Shown here one piece after another: positions 37,440 to 48,408 of a DNA stretch of 64,000 bases (its first letter is position 1; each line of letters begins with the position of its first letter). The notes under the pieces are model-generated. The model was not told where the DNA came from and made no database searches. It worked only from the letters and a program-made list of their open reading frames with translations. The translations under genes were made by a program, and so were the position numbers. The stretch lies in contig NC_061864.1 of the NCBI RefSeq assembly GCF_907164915.1, positions 5,043,389 to 5,107,388 of the forward strand, given 5' to 3'. The stretch is from Impatiens glandulifera. Lineage: Eukaryota > Streptophyta > Magnoliopsida > Ericales > Balsaminaceae.

Positions 37440-37851
37440 ATGACAGACACTCTTACAGAAATAAAGGAAATTCTGGAGAAGGTGGGAGTGAAATTTGAAA
37501 GGAATCCTTCAGAAGCAAAGTTGTTAGAGCTCGGTGTTACATCGTGGCCCATGTAGGTTTATCTCCCTTTGTTCTTGTCCTGTTTTTTTATTATATCAAT
37601 ACCTTAACTTCAAACATTTTGAATGAATTAGATATCGAGGGGACCCGAGCGAGAAGATCCCAGTGTACTTTGAAACAAAGGAGATAGTGTATTTTCTGGA
37701 GGGTAAAGGGACGGTTACATGTGAAGGGCTGGATGAAAGCTTCGAGATAGGGACTGGTATTCTGATTGAGTTTCCAAAAGGAATGAATATCACTTGGCAT
37801 GTTACTGAAGCTTTCAAGAAGCATTATCACTATGAGAAAGAAGATGAGTAA
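37440..37851 (+). CDS. Small cupin (DUF861/Cupin_3) protein, copy 1
   Basis: Two exons, 37440-37552 and 37632-37851, 110 residues. Start MTDTLTEIKEILEKVGVKFE, then the family signature RNPSEAKLLELGVTSWP at the exon junction (phase 2). The cupin core follows: EIVYFLEGKGTVT and IEFPKGMNITWHV, ending HYHYEKEDE. No targeting peptide, so probably cytosolic. These short single-domain cupins resemble the cupin part of (S)-ureidoglycine aminohydrolase, but the canonical metal-binding HxH of classical cupins is not evident and no enzymatic role is established. It is the first of four paralogues in 37.4-44.6 kb, all sharing the same intron position. A well-formed TATA box precedes it. Confidence 0.88.
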
Positions 37852-38003
37852 CAAAAACAGATGAAGAAATATTATAACAGTTTAAATTAAATAAAACAGA
37901 TATGAGAGGATTTGTCTCCCACTCACAAACCCTATTTACATAATTTTTTTTCATGTATGATTTTCATAAACAGTCTTATTATGTCTTATTCAATAAGATT
38001 TGG

Positions 38004-38049
38004 TTATTCGAATTTGTAATGTTTGGCAATAGTCTCGGAAACTAGTTAA
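38004..38049 (-). pseudogene. Relic of the 3' end of a cupin copy-3 gene
   Basis: On the minus strand this reads VSETIAKHYKFE followed by TAA, nearly the last 12 codons of cupin copy 3 (VSETVDKHYKFE, ending at 41616). It lies downstream of copy 1 as intact copy 3 lies downstream of copy 2, so it marks the end of the ~3.6-kb duplicated segment. The rest of the gene is absent; a dispersed repeat follows at once. Confidence 0.75.
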
Positions 38050-38054
38050 CCACG

Positions 38055-38600
38055 TAAAAATAATACATTAATATGGGGAAATTAAAACTTTTTAGCTTAT
38101 AACATTAATAGCAATCATGTCCCTTTAGCTATTTAATATTTTATCATCATTTTAATTTTTCTTGTGGCCTAATCTGCACATATGTGCTTTGTCCATTATA
38201 AAAACAAACAAGTAAAGACATGACTAGCTTCATTTAAAAATTTAAAAATAATTTGTAGATATAAATTCACATATATTTAGTAAAATATAAGAAAATTGAT
38301 ATATGAGACATTATTTTATATTATATGATATAGATCATATAATTGTACAAAAATAAAATGAAAGAGGAACACGGAACACCACAGTAATACCGTCGCTATT
38401 GCTAATTTTCTATCAATAAACGTTGAATCTGTCTTTACCCATTTCACTGGTATAAATGGTCCAATAGCGACGATCAAATTATCCGTCATTAATTGTCCAA
38501 AATAATAGAATGAGAGAAAAATAAAGAAGAATAAAGTATCATTAATCAAAATACCGTCGCTAAACGTCATTAGTGACACCAAGCTGGACACATAACTAGT
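38055..38600. repeat. Dispersed repeat copy B with CGTCGCTA motifs
   Basis: Similar to 35387-35965 over several hundred bases with indels (see copy A). The tail carries ACCGTCGCTATTGC, AATAGCGACGATC and ATACCGTCGCTAAACG. It abuts the truncated copy-3 relic, so insertion or recombination here may have removed the rest of that gene. Confidence 0.55.
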
Positions 38601-38933
38601 CTTCCGACGTTTATTTTTGAGAATTAAAGGAAAACTTGCCTGACACCCACGGTTAACCCAGGACTTCTGGCTCACTTAAACGTATAGGAAAAAAGCTCAT
38701 TTAAAATATATTTTTTTAAACTATATATATTAAAATAAATATATATACATATATATTTAAATATATCGATAATTTAATCATTATTTTTTAGTATGTTTAT
38801 TTTTAAATTAAATTATTTTTCAACCACTTATCTTTAATTTGACTAATTTTGTGGTTTATAACTATCTCATTACTTTTATTTCTTTTTATTTTTTTCATAT
38901 TTCATGAAATATTCATATTTGTTTTAGAGAGCC

Positions 38934-39717
38934 GATAAATACAGCACCCTTATACGGCACCCTGAGGTGGAAGCTTACGTGACTATCCACGTCATAAAAA
39001 AATTAAATTAATATCAAAATAGTCATATAGTTTCTCTCTATATATTAATTTATAATCTCCTTATATTACTTCATTACCATAAAAACAAATTAATATCAAA
39101 ACAACTAAATTTGCCGACAACAACTAGCATTGCATAATTAACCAATCAAAAAATCATAGTTTAAATCTCTTGTACAAGTTATATGAATGCCTTACAACCT
39201 TGTAAAAAATTATATTTGTCTTTCACGATTGTTCCACAATAAATACATTGACACCTCAATCTTCATATCTGCAAGACATGAGAAATAAAGTTTAAACTCA
39301 CTAAATGTGAAATGTAGGTCTTTTTGTTCAATAATTTGTAATAATCCCTAAACCCTAAACCCTAAATTCTAAAATTTAAACCCTAAATCTTAAACCATAA
39401 ACCCGAACAACCTATTATATTTTGAGATAATATATTTTATCTCTTTTATATCATATAACTTAAAAAAATATATTATCATAACCTAAGGGAGAAAAAATAT
39501 TATGGAATCCTAAATATTATCACAACCTAAATAAACTAAAGAAGACCCTGAAAATATATATTGAAAAAGATAAAAGAGAAAGAAAATATATTTTGAAATA
39601 AATAAAAGAGAGAAAATATATCTTTAAATAAATAAAAGAGAGAAAATATATTGAAATAAATACAAGAGAGAAAATTTTGCAAACTAAGTTGTGCTATATA
39701 AAGGTGCTATATATATC
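38934..39717. mobile_element. MITE-like element with imperfect ~30-bp terminal inverted repeats
   Basis: The left end GATAAATACAGCACCCTTAT (38934 on) corresponds to the right end read in reverse, GATATATATAGCACCTTTAT (39717 down). Both are followed by a second GCAC. The interior (about 780 bp) has no ORF and carries a degenerate telomere-like run AATCCCTAAACCCTAAACCC at about 39342-39405. Terminal repeats and lack of coding capacity indicate a non-autonomous DNA transposon. Confidence 0.5.
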
Positions 39718-39734
39718 ATTTCTTTTGTTTTATT

Positions 39735-39915
39735 TATATAAGAGGAGTGATAGAGGGAGGGAATTTAGTGAGGGAATTTTGTGAGGGAATGACGTGTCAT
39801 CACCTTTATTGGTTGAAAAATGTAAAAGTAGGAGAAAAGAGAGAAATTATTTGATTTTTTCAGCGAATAAGATTATGGCACGTCATTCCCTCGCCTAATC
39901 ATTTCTCTTTATATA
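39735..39915. mobile_element. Second MITE-like element, ~180 bp
   Basis: Starts TATATAAGAGGAGTGATAGA and ends, in reverse complement, TATATAAAGAGAAATGATTA. Internally GAGGGAATGACGTGTCAT pairs imperfectly with a reversed ATGGCACGTCATTCCCTC. It lies directly next to the larger element at 38934-39717, so the two are nested or side by side. Confidence 0.5.
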
Positions 39916-40730
39916 ATTAGCTTTCACTTATTTTAAATCAAATTATTTTAAATTTTCATCTTTCTTAACCTATTTTCTCTTTAACAACTGTTTCTCTTCG
40001 ACCTTTCGATTAGTTTTATTTATCCTTATCCTTACAGTTAATTTTCATGGTTAATGAGATAAATCTTCAATCTAATATTAGTATTAAGTAAAATACAATT
40101 AATATTGAAGAATAATAACCTGTTTTAAAATTTATAAGAGTTGAAATTGATTTTAATACTTTTGAACAAGATCCCGCAATTTGAATTCCTATATGACAAC
40201 GTCTCGTAAATGAACAAATTAAATTAGGCGAGCATATAATGAGTCTGTATCCTCCTAAGTTGGATGAGTATTCAAGAACTAAGTATGGATCACAAACCCA
40301 TAATCTTAAATTTCAATACTTATGGTTTGAAAAGTTTGTTATTTAAATCGAATATTCTAATCACTTTTTAGATCTCGTATATTTATTTTATTTTAGTAGG
40401 CGTATTCGGTTCAATTAATATATTTAGCTCAATCATCTTTGATTCACCCAATGTTATGTTACTATTGAACTCTTTTTATTGGTTCTTGAATTTCAAATTC
40501 AACCACCATTTACTTTGAGTGATTTCTTAGGTTCTCAGAAATAAATATATATATTTATATATTGGTCAATATAATTAACCCTTTAATACATCAGGATTCC
40601 CGAGGCTCAATGAGTGCATTTCTTGTAAGCATCGAGATGGAAATGGAGGATTGACTGAAACATTATCGGCAGAAGCCTAATGGGCCGATGTCCGATGACA
40701 TTTACCCGTGATATCTCTAATAACTTAAGA
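39916..40730. other. Gene-free interval upstream of cupin copy 2
   Basis: AT-rich; short pieces look like degraded ORF remnants (for example around 40150-40500), but I cannot assign them to a family. Confidence 0.4.
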
Positions 40731-40734
40731 AAAC

Positions 40735-41660
40735 AACCTACCTATACTCGCATATACCTAATTGCGAGAGTAACATAATGCTAACTTAGCAAATATGTTT
40801 CATAAAATGAAGGCGTACTTACCAGACATAAGAAATCGAAAAATACAACTATAAAGTAGGCGCATTCAGACCAAATTTGTAGTAGTTATCTTATTCTATT
40901 TGAATTTTTATGCCTAATTGGATTGCTATTCTTACATTCATCTTATTCTCCTTTAAATAGGATTGGATACTTCCATTAACATTCATTCAAATTTAAGAAA
41001 ATCAAAACAGAGGCATAGAGAGAATCAATCAATACTATATGGCAGACAATCTTACAGATATGAAGGCAATTCTGGAGAAAGTGGGAGTAAAATTTGAAAG
41101 GAATCCTTCAGAAGCAAGGTTGTTAGAGCTCGGTGTTTCATCGTGGCCCATGTAGGTTTATTTCCTTCTGTTCTTGCCCTGTTTTTGATTATATCAATAC
41201 CTTAACTTCAAACACTTTGATTGAATTAGATATGAAGCAGAGGCCGGCGAGAAGATCCCAGTGTGCTTTGAAATGAATGAGATAATGTATTTTCTGGAGG
41301 GTAAAGTGACTATTACATGTGAAGGGTTGGATGGAAGCTTCGAGATTGTGGCTGGTAATCTGATTGAGTTTCTAAAAGGAATGAATATCACTTGGCATGT
41401 TACCGAAGCTGTCAAGAAACGCTATCACAATGAGTAAGAAGAAGAGTAACAAAAACAGATGAAGATATATATATTATTATAGCAGTTTAAGTCTAAAACA
41501 AATAAAACAGATGAGAGGGTTTGTCTCTCACTCACAAACCCTATTTGCATCATAATCCTTTTCCATGTACGATTATTCATAACAGTCTTGTTATGCCATA
41601 TTCAATAAGATTTGGTTATTCGAATTTGTAATGCTTGTCAACAGTCTCGGAAACCAGCCA
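40735..41660. repeat. Second copy of the duplicated cupin segment
   Basis: Collinear with 37140-38050 at an offset of about 3.6 kb, from the promoter (TAACATAATGCTAACTTAG, ACAACTATAAAGTAGGC, TTTGTAGTAGTTATCTTA) through the gene to the 3' flank (TCAATAAGATTTGGTTATTC). The copies differ by many substitutions and small indels, so the event is not recent. Confidence 0.85.
41039..41437 (+). CDS. Small cupin (DUF861/Cupin_3) protein, copy 2, possibly decaying
   Basis: Exons 41039-41151 and 41230-41437, 106 residues, starting MADNLTDMKAILEKVGVKFE. It is a tandem duplicate of copy 1 with the identical phase-2 intron. Three changes suggest relaxed constraint. An AAA-to-TAA substitution removes the last four residues seen in copy 1. 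The conserved FPKGM is FLKGM, and the promoter TATAAATA is TTTAAATA. The ORF remains open over the cupin core (EIMYFLEGKVTIT, GMNITWHV), so it may still be functional. The next gene is a convergent paralogue ending 178 bp downstream. Confidence 0.75.
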
Positions 41661-42417
41661 TCGACAGTTCATCCCCTTGGGGAACTCAACCAAATCGCCA
41701 GCAGCTATCTCTACAGCCTCATCCGATCCCTCGGGGTAGACCTTCACCTTCCCCTTGAGCAGATAGCATGTCTCTTTGCTGCTGTATGTCCATGGAAAAT
41801 CACTTGGAGGGCATCCCCATCTGTCAAAAACCAATTCAAGAATATGACATATCCCAATTCAAGAAACCCCCAATGAATAATATGGATTCAGATAAGTTTG
41901 TATGATTTAGACACCATATCCTAACTAAACGGAAGAACAATAAGGATTTATGCCACTAAGTTGTTGTATAAATAAGATTTGAACCAAGCTACTACTACTA
42001 CTACCCATAGAAATTAGAAACTAGTTGATCTAATACGACCACAATATAAGCAAAGTTTGAAAAACCCATATCATGTAATTAATTAAAGACCTAAAATTTG
42101 ATAGGAAATGGAAAGTACTTGGGCCAGGTTCGGACTCCGAGTTGGGAGAGCTTTGATTCGGGAGGGTTGGTGTGGACCTTAACCCCAAGCTTTTCAATGG
42201 GTTGGTTCATACTTCCGGTTTCAGCTGCTTTCACCACAACCAACTGCTGCCGCCGCCGCTGCTGTCTTCTTGGGTGGATGAGAATGGAAGAAGATGTAGA
42301 GATTGAAAAAGGGTGTTTGGTAAAAGGCCTGGAGCTAGGGATGGGAACAGTTACCTTCTGATGCTGATTAATAAATTGAATTTGAATCCCAATTGCAAAG
42401 GTTGCAGTAGTCGCCAT
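41616..42417 (-). CDS. Cupin (DUF861/Cupin_3) protein with plastid-type N-terminus, copy 3
   Basis: Exons 42417-42119 and 41820-41616, 167 residues. The first ~65 residues (MATTATFAIGIQIQF, then SRPFTKHPFSISTSSSIL, PRRQQRRRQQLVVVKAA) are rich in Ser, Thr and Arg and nearly free of acidic residues, ending in a VVVKAA-type site as in chloroplast transit peptides. The family core follows: IEKLGVKVHTNPPESKLSQL and GVRTWP, then after the phase-2 intron KWGCPPSDFPWTYSSKETCY, LLKGKVKVYPEGS and VEFPKGMNCRWLV. It resembles plastid cupins of this family such as the Arabidopsis At4g10300/pTAC18 group, from memory. The frame extends upstream of 42417 but without an ATG. It converges on copy 2. Confidence 0.87.
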
Positions 42418-42707
42418 TGACAAAAGAAATAATTTCAAAACAATTGGCCCAGAACAGAAGAAATATATCCAGTGGACACACTTGTGGTCTATTTTATCTA
42501 GAGAAGAATAATACCATACATCTTATTATTATTATTTTATTTAATAATTTGAAATAAAATCTATTATAAATTAGAAAAAGTTAAAATTATTTTTTAAAAT
42601 GATTTTATTTGCATTTATTATTATAATTAAAATATATATAAATTAAAATTATTAATCTTATTCAAGAAATAAAATCATAATTTTAAAATATTTTATTATT
42701 TATTATT

Positions 42708-43200
42708 TAATAATAAAATAATTAAGTTAAAATAAATATATATTTAAAACAAGAATTAGGTAGGATAAAATTGGACTCAACTCAGCCGAAATATGGGTAT
42801 AAATAGTCACCGAAATATCCGATTCACCCATATGAACTCACTTGTGTTCACTAATTTATCCGATTCTCACAAAAAATTATAGGTGACAATTCGGGTCAAT
42901 TTTAAGTTGACGAGTTTAAATTGACAGGTTAACAGGTTAAGCGATATTAATATTAATTTATCTGTCTAATAATTCATGTCAAAATAATTAAGTTAAAATA
43001 TTAAATATATATATTTAAAACAAAAATTAGGTAGGATAAATTTTCACTAACTCATCCAAATATGGGTATAATAGTGATCCAAATTATTGGTCATGAACAG
43101 AGAGTATTCGAATCACTTCGTACCGACTCAGTCGTGTTCACTAATTGATCCGATTAGATAGTATATAAAAATTAGGGTGACAATTTGGGTCAGTTTCAGA
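42708..43200. repeat. Degenerate tandem duplication (~270-bp unit)
   Basis: Two consecutive blocks, about 42708-42905 and 42981-43200, share TAATTAAGTTAAAATA, ATTAGGTAGGATAAA, AATATGGGTATAA, GTGTTCACTAATT and GGTGACAATT-GGGTCA. The following 43240-43560 carries oligonucleotides such as CAACCCGATG and GTCGGGTCC, common in plant retrotransposon-derived DNA. No coding sequence. Confidence 0.6.
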
Positions 43201-44017
43201 TAGTGAGTTTGGATGAATAGGTTTGTAGGTATTTAATAATTTGTGTCAAAATCTCTAACATGAACCTAGCCTATTTATTTGTGATTGATCTGAACACCAC
43301 GATTTGATTGACCTAACTCAACTCAAATTCAACCCGATGTAACTAATTTACCCCTCCGTTTTAAATTAGAATAACACGCTAAATCAAAAATATGTTTACA
43401 AACAAAATTATAAAAGAAAATGAGTTAATGAGTAGGATAAAAAACACAAAATTAAACAAAAAAAAAAAAAGTTTATGAATCAGGTTAACCCGAACAACAA
43501 AGTATATTACCCTAACCTAATTTTTTCGGTGTTCAGTTCGTATTTTCGTGTCGGGTCCAAAATTACCGGTCCTAAAAAAAATATTTACAAATAAATAAGA
43601 ATATATTAAAAAGAATGATTTTTTTTTAAGTTACAGAAATAAAATATTAAAAAATTATTTAAAAAAAAAAATGTCCAAGTTTTTTATTACGGATTTCAGG
43701 TACCAACGGACCGATAAATTTTGGTTCCTAATTTACTCAACCCAATCTAATCCAATCCAATCCAGATTTGTTACCTAAACTTTGTCAATTATTTGTAAGG
43801 TTTGATTCTCAGTTGTGATATATAGCTTCCTAAACTATAGCATCCATAATTCTTGATAAAACCCTAACGGATTCATGATCTAGTCAGTCAATCAATCAAT
43901 TGAGCAAAGTTTGCATTTTTGATGATTATACATACAGTCTATTGTTAATTAATTAATTAATAAAGCAACTTTACCATTACTAGTACTACTACTACTATTG
44001 TTGTTATGCATAGATAA

Positions 44018-44632
44018 TCAGTAGTCATCTTCTTCCTCGAGATGATAGTGCTTCTTGAGAGGTTCAATCATATGCCAAGTGATACTCATTCCTTTTGGAA
44101 ACTCAATCAGATTACCAGCTCCTATCTCAAAGCAGCTGCTTCCATCATCCAGCCCATCATCAACTGAAACCCTAACTTTTCCTTCCAAAATATACATTTT
44201 CTCCTTCCTTTTGAAGCTCCATGGCATCTTCTTCGGCTCCGAGCTATATCTAATCAAACAGATCCAAAATCAACTGATTTGATAATCGTCTAAATTAGAT
44301 CTGAGAGATTAACACAAATATAAACCTAGCTAGATAGCTACAGCAATGAAGGAGGAGAGGAGAGGAGAGATAAAAACCTACTTTGGCCACGATGAAACAC
44401 CGAGCTCAGACAGCGTTGCTTCTGAAGGATTCCTTTCAATTTTCACTCCAAATTTCTCGAGAATCGCCTTCGGCTCTGTAACAACAACAACAATGTCTTC
44501 TTCTTTTTCCATAGTAGTGACCGTCGCCCTAATCTCAGAGGAGTTGTAGTACCAACCGATCAGAAAAACAACAGATGCAGAAATAAGAATCGGCAGCAGC
44601 ACCAGGACAAACGCTCGACTTTTATAATTCAT
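44018..44632 (-). CDS. Membrane-anchored cupin (DUF861/Cupin_3) protein, copy 4
   Basis: Exons 44632-44382 and 44249-44018, 160 residues. After MNYKSR a single hydrophobic span at about 7-28 (AFVLVLLPILISASVVFLIGWYY) predicts a signal anchor, so the cupin domain would face the lumen or outside if type II. The conserved part reads AILEKFGVKIERNPSEATLS then ELGVSSWP, the shared phase-2 junction, then KMPWSFKRKEKMYILEGKV and IEFPKGMSITWHMIEPLKKH, ending in an acidic EEEDDY tail. An insertion DDGLDDGSS lengthens one loop relative to the other copies. With copies 1-3 it makes a set differing mainly in predicted location. Confidence 0.88.
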
Positions 44633-45932
44633 TATCGACTCAATTCCTAAACGCCTCTCTCTACCGCACCATTATTTCTCATTTTAACTCCTACAAAGAA
44701 GAAAACAATATATAAATTATTCTAAAGTAAAAATATTTTATTAAAATTATATTTATATTATTGTAAAAAAATATGTATTATTAATAATTAAATGTTTCAT
44801 TGGATTACATGAATTCATGTGTTAAACATACAGTATATAATAGGATATTAGGATGCTACTAATAACAATAAAAATGTGAAATTCAATTGCATTATAAGTT
44901 ATATATATAGAATCTTGCAATCCTAATGAAAAGATCGAGTCAAATATGTATAGATTGTATTAATTTTTTTGTTGTTAGATTAAAACATTATATATTAATT
45001 TTTTCAATTCAGAGATTCAATAGAGTATAAATATGTATCTCAAATAAATTCATTATATTATTTTTTAAATAATTTAAAAATTGCCTCTAAATTTATCTTC
45101 AAAACTTTATACAAAAGGGAGAGGATGTGGACTCGGGCCTTTTTTAAAAGACATGCTAATAGTTGGGCCTAAGAAGAAGAAGAAGAAGAAGATAAAAGAG
45201 TATAGGCCGAATAAATAAACTAAATTATGAATGGTCTGGCTTAAGATTCAGATGGATTAATTAATACATCTAAATGTATAATCAAACAAAATCTCAAAAC
45301 GGTCAGTTGTAATTTATTGGTAAGTTAGACCAATCTGTTCAATCAATTTTATTTGTTTTTAAAAATTTAGTTTAAAACAATAGCATCAACTAAAAATAAA
45401 TAAAACTGATTTCTATCTAATATTCGTCGAATATACGTGGTAGCTAAGTGGTCAGAGAACCTAATAACGAGTTCAATTTTCGATTGTGACCGAACACGTT
45501 TTAGCATATAAAAATTATTGGTCTTCGGTTTGGCCAATTCAATTCAATTTTTGTAATGTCTAGTCACAACAAATTTTGTGGTGTTGACATCCTATTGTCG
45601 CGTTCTTTGAAATGAGTCTAATAATAATGATATATTTTCACTTTGAATGGTTTCTTATTTTTATTTTTTTTGGATTGCCATCAAGATGCTTACAACCATG
45701 AGAAAAAATTGAGTTTATACAATGTATTGTCTATTGTTAAATATTGTTATAAATATATCACATTTTCAATTAATTATATATGTATATGTTAAACAGTATT
45801 ATAAATATTTGATTTCCAAGTGTAACCCTTTAAGTTGAATTTGGTGTTTGTGTTAACTTTTTAAATGAAAAAAAATATATAAATTATTTATTTAATAAAC
45901 TAATTTGCTATAAAAAAATGGTAAACAATAAT

Positions 45933-45969
<37 letters not shown>

Positions 45970-46920
45970 GTTGGAATAACAATATAAAATAGAAAGTATA
46001 CAATGTAATCGATTGTATTGGTGGAAAATTAATTCAAGTAGAACCGACTTCTAGAGTGATTTCTAAGAGATCAAACATAATAAGTACGATTGACATTAAA
46101 AAAAAATTAATAAAAAAAAAATAGTAACGGGGCATTTGAACTAGGTGACTTTGGTCCGCATGTGGCGGGACCTCGCAAGGGAGACATGGTTATGGCACGC
46201 ATCTCTGATATATGTAGTACCTAAAGCTAGCAGCTTTCATTCTTCAAGTGGGGAAAAGTAAGGTCATGTTCAAACTCTAAAATTGCACCAGGACTCAATC
46301 AGATTTATCATGTCTATAACCAATATATATAATGATAGAAAAAACTTATCAATGTTATCAATATATTGAGAATTAATTTAAAATGTCTCACTTCTTTATT
46401 TATATATTACCAAATTCAACATCAATAATTTTCAAAAAATCTCAATTAAATGCCTTCAAAACAAAAAATACAATTTTATTGATGTTATATATATTATCAC
46501 AATATAAATTAAACACCAGCCTTAGAGGATTAATTAATGTTATTGATAACCAAAACAAAATTCAAATTTATAATGTTATATTATCATTAACAAACCAAAT
46601 TAGATTACCTCTTATATGATTTGGTTCTAAGAGGTATATTGGAAAATATATCAATTTTTATCTTTTTTTTATTGTAAATGTTTTTGTTATTGCGCTTAAA
46701 TAACACATTATTTTTAACAAATAAATTAATTATTTCTGATATAAATATGAAATTGAAAATACAAATTTAAACCGAAGTTATACATTTTAAATTGTAGCTA
46801 ACATTAATAAAAAAAAATGTCAATACCATATCCGATCTCCTATAGTTATATATAAAACCTTTTCTATACCTCTTAAAATTTATTTCCCAAATATATATAC
46901 TATTTTATTAATATTATTAC
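44633..46920. other. Intergenic AT-rich DNA
   Basis: No gene seen. A GAA repeat lies at about 45173-45192 and a (TA)n tract at 45940-45964. Near 45440-45490 a possible tRNA-like head (GTGGTAGCTAAGTGGTCAGA, then GAGTTCAATTTTC) hints at a SINE fragment. Around 46128-46200 is a GC-richer patch (GGTCCGCATGTGGCGGGACC) with a palindromic character. None is firmly assignable. Confidence 0.4.
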
Positions 46921-47066
46921 ATATAGCTTCTTCTTATTTAATAAATTAAATGTATAATTAAATTTATTTTCAATATTATAAAATAATTAAATATAAATAC
47001 TTTTCATATTTTAATTTCATTATCAAAATAATTATATTTATAAAATTAATGGTATTTTTATTAGAG

Positions 47067-47698
47067 GAATGATACATATCTCTACCGAGAGACGGGGAGA
47101 GCGATGGTCTACGTGCCAACATGTGGAATTAATAAATAAATAAAAATATAATAATAATTAAGACAAGCTTGTAGAATATTCTCTCTCTTCTTATTAAATA
47201 ATTTCTCTCTCTTTCTTTACAAATTAATTTATCTCATTTTATCCCTATTCTCACGAATATTATTTTACTAATTTCTTTGATATTTATTATCTCTCATTTA
47301 AGGTTAAAATAACTCAATAATTTGCAACAAACTCTCACATTAAATATTTTAATAATATGTTTAAATAAACTCTAAACCTTAAACCCTAAACACTAAAATT
47401 AATTTATTTCTTTTATTTTTATTTTATTTTCATGACTTTTCAATTCCTTTATTTATCAAATATTTTTTATTTATTCTTTAGGGCCTCTTTTTTCGTTTTT
47501 TTATTATTTTTTTCTATTATTGACTTATTAATATTTTTTCACGATTAATTTTTTTTAAGCTGTATTATATGATAGAAATTATTTAATAAAAAGAGAAAAA
47601 ATAATTAATAAGAGGAGAGAGAAAATAATTAATAAGAGGAAAGATAATATTCTACGCTGGATCATTCGCTGTCCCAAGTCGCGCTCTATATCATTTTT
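47067..47698. mobile_element. MITE-like element, left copy
   Basis: Begins GAATGATACATATCTCTACC and ends CTCTATATCATTTTTC, giving short imperfect inverted termini (GAATGATA / TATCATTTTT). The interior is AT-rich with CTCTCTCT tracts, TGGTCTACGTG, and a telomere-like patch AACCTTAAACCCTAAAC near 47375. No ORF. Confidence 0.5.
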
Positions 47699-47710
47699 CT
47701 TTTTATTAAG

Positions 47711-48264
47711 AAGAATGATACATATCTCTACTTGGGGAACATGGTCTAAGTGGCCCAGGAATTAATTAATAAATAAAAATATAATAATAATTAAGACACG
47801 TTTCATGACAGTTAGAATATACTATCTCCTCTTATTAATTAATTTATATCTCCTCTTATTAATTAATTTATCTATCCTTTTATTAAATAATTTTTCTCTC
47901 TATCTTTACAAATTAATTTATTCTATTTATCCATATTCTAACTATTATTATTTTACTCATTTCTTTCAACAATTTATAACAAACTCTCACATTAAATATT
48001 TTAATAATATGTTTAAATAAAACATAAACTTAAACCTTAAACTCTAAAACATAAAACATAAAGCTTAAACCCTAAACCCTAAACAACCGGTTTAAGATTT
48101 AGGTTTAGAGTTTAGAATTTAGTGTTTAAATAAATTAATTAGCTAGAGATGAGAGAGATAAATTAATTAATGAGAAAGAGAGATAAATTAATTTTATTTT
48201 TTAATTTCACTCTGTTGCCACGTAGGCATCGTTGGGGGCATTCCCTTTCCAAGTATCATTTTTC
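47711..48264. mobile_element. MITE-like element, right copy
   Basis: Same start as the left copy (GAATGATACATATCTCTAC, then TGGTCTAAGTG) and a similar end (CAAGTATCATTTTTC). Its interior contains AAACCCTAAACCCTAAAC followed by an inverted GTTTAAGATTTAGGTTTAG, making a telomere-like palindrome at about 48060-48125. It lies immediately after the left copy. Confidence 0.5.
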
Positions 48265-48408
48265 AAATAGCTTCTTATTATTTAATAAATTAAATGTATA
48301 ATTAAATTTATTTTCAATATTATAACATAATTAAATATAAACACTTTTCATATTTTAATTTCATTATCAAAATAACTATATTTATAAAATTAATGGTATT
48401 TTTATTAA

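Larger units (their letters stand above)
46924..48408. repeat. Direct ~140-bp repeats flanking two MITE-like elements
   Basis: 46924-47062 and 48268-48408 are nearly identical (shared start TAGCTTCTT, shared end AAAATTAATGGTATTTTTATTA). Between them lie two related elements in the same orientation. This is the product of a duplication of host sequence that spans transposon insertions, not a classical short target-site duplication. Confidence 0.8.

Noticed and set aside
46141..46190. Palindromic GGTCCGCATGTGGCGGGACC considered as an RNA gene
   Set aside because: No tRNA, snoRNA or other consensus around it; the stem is short and imperfect.
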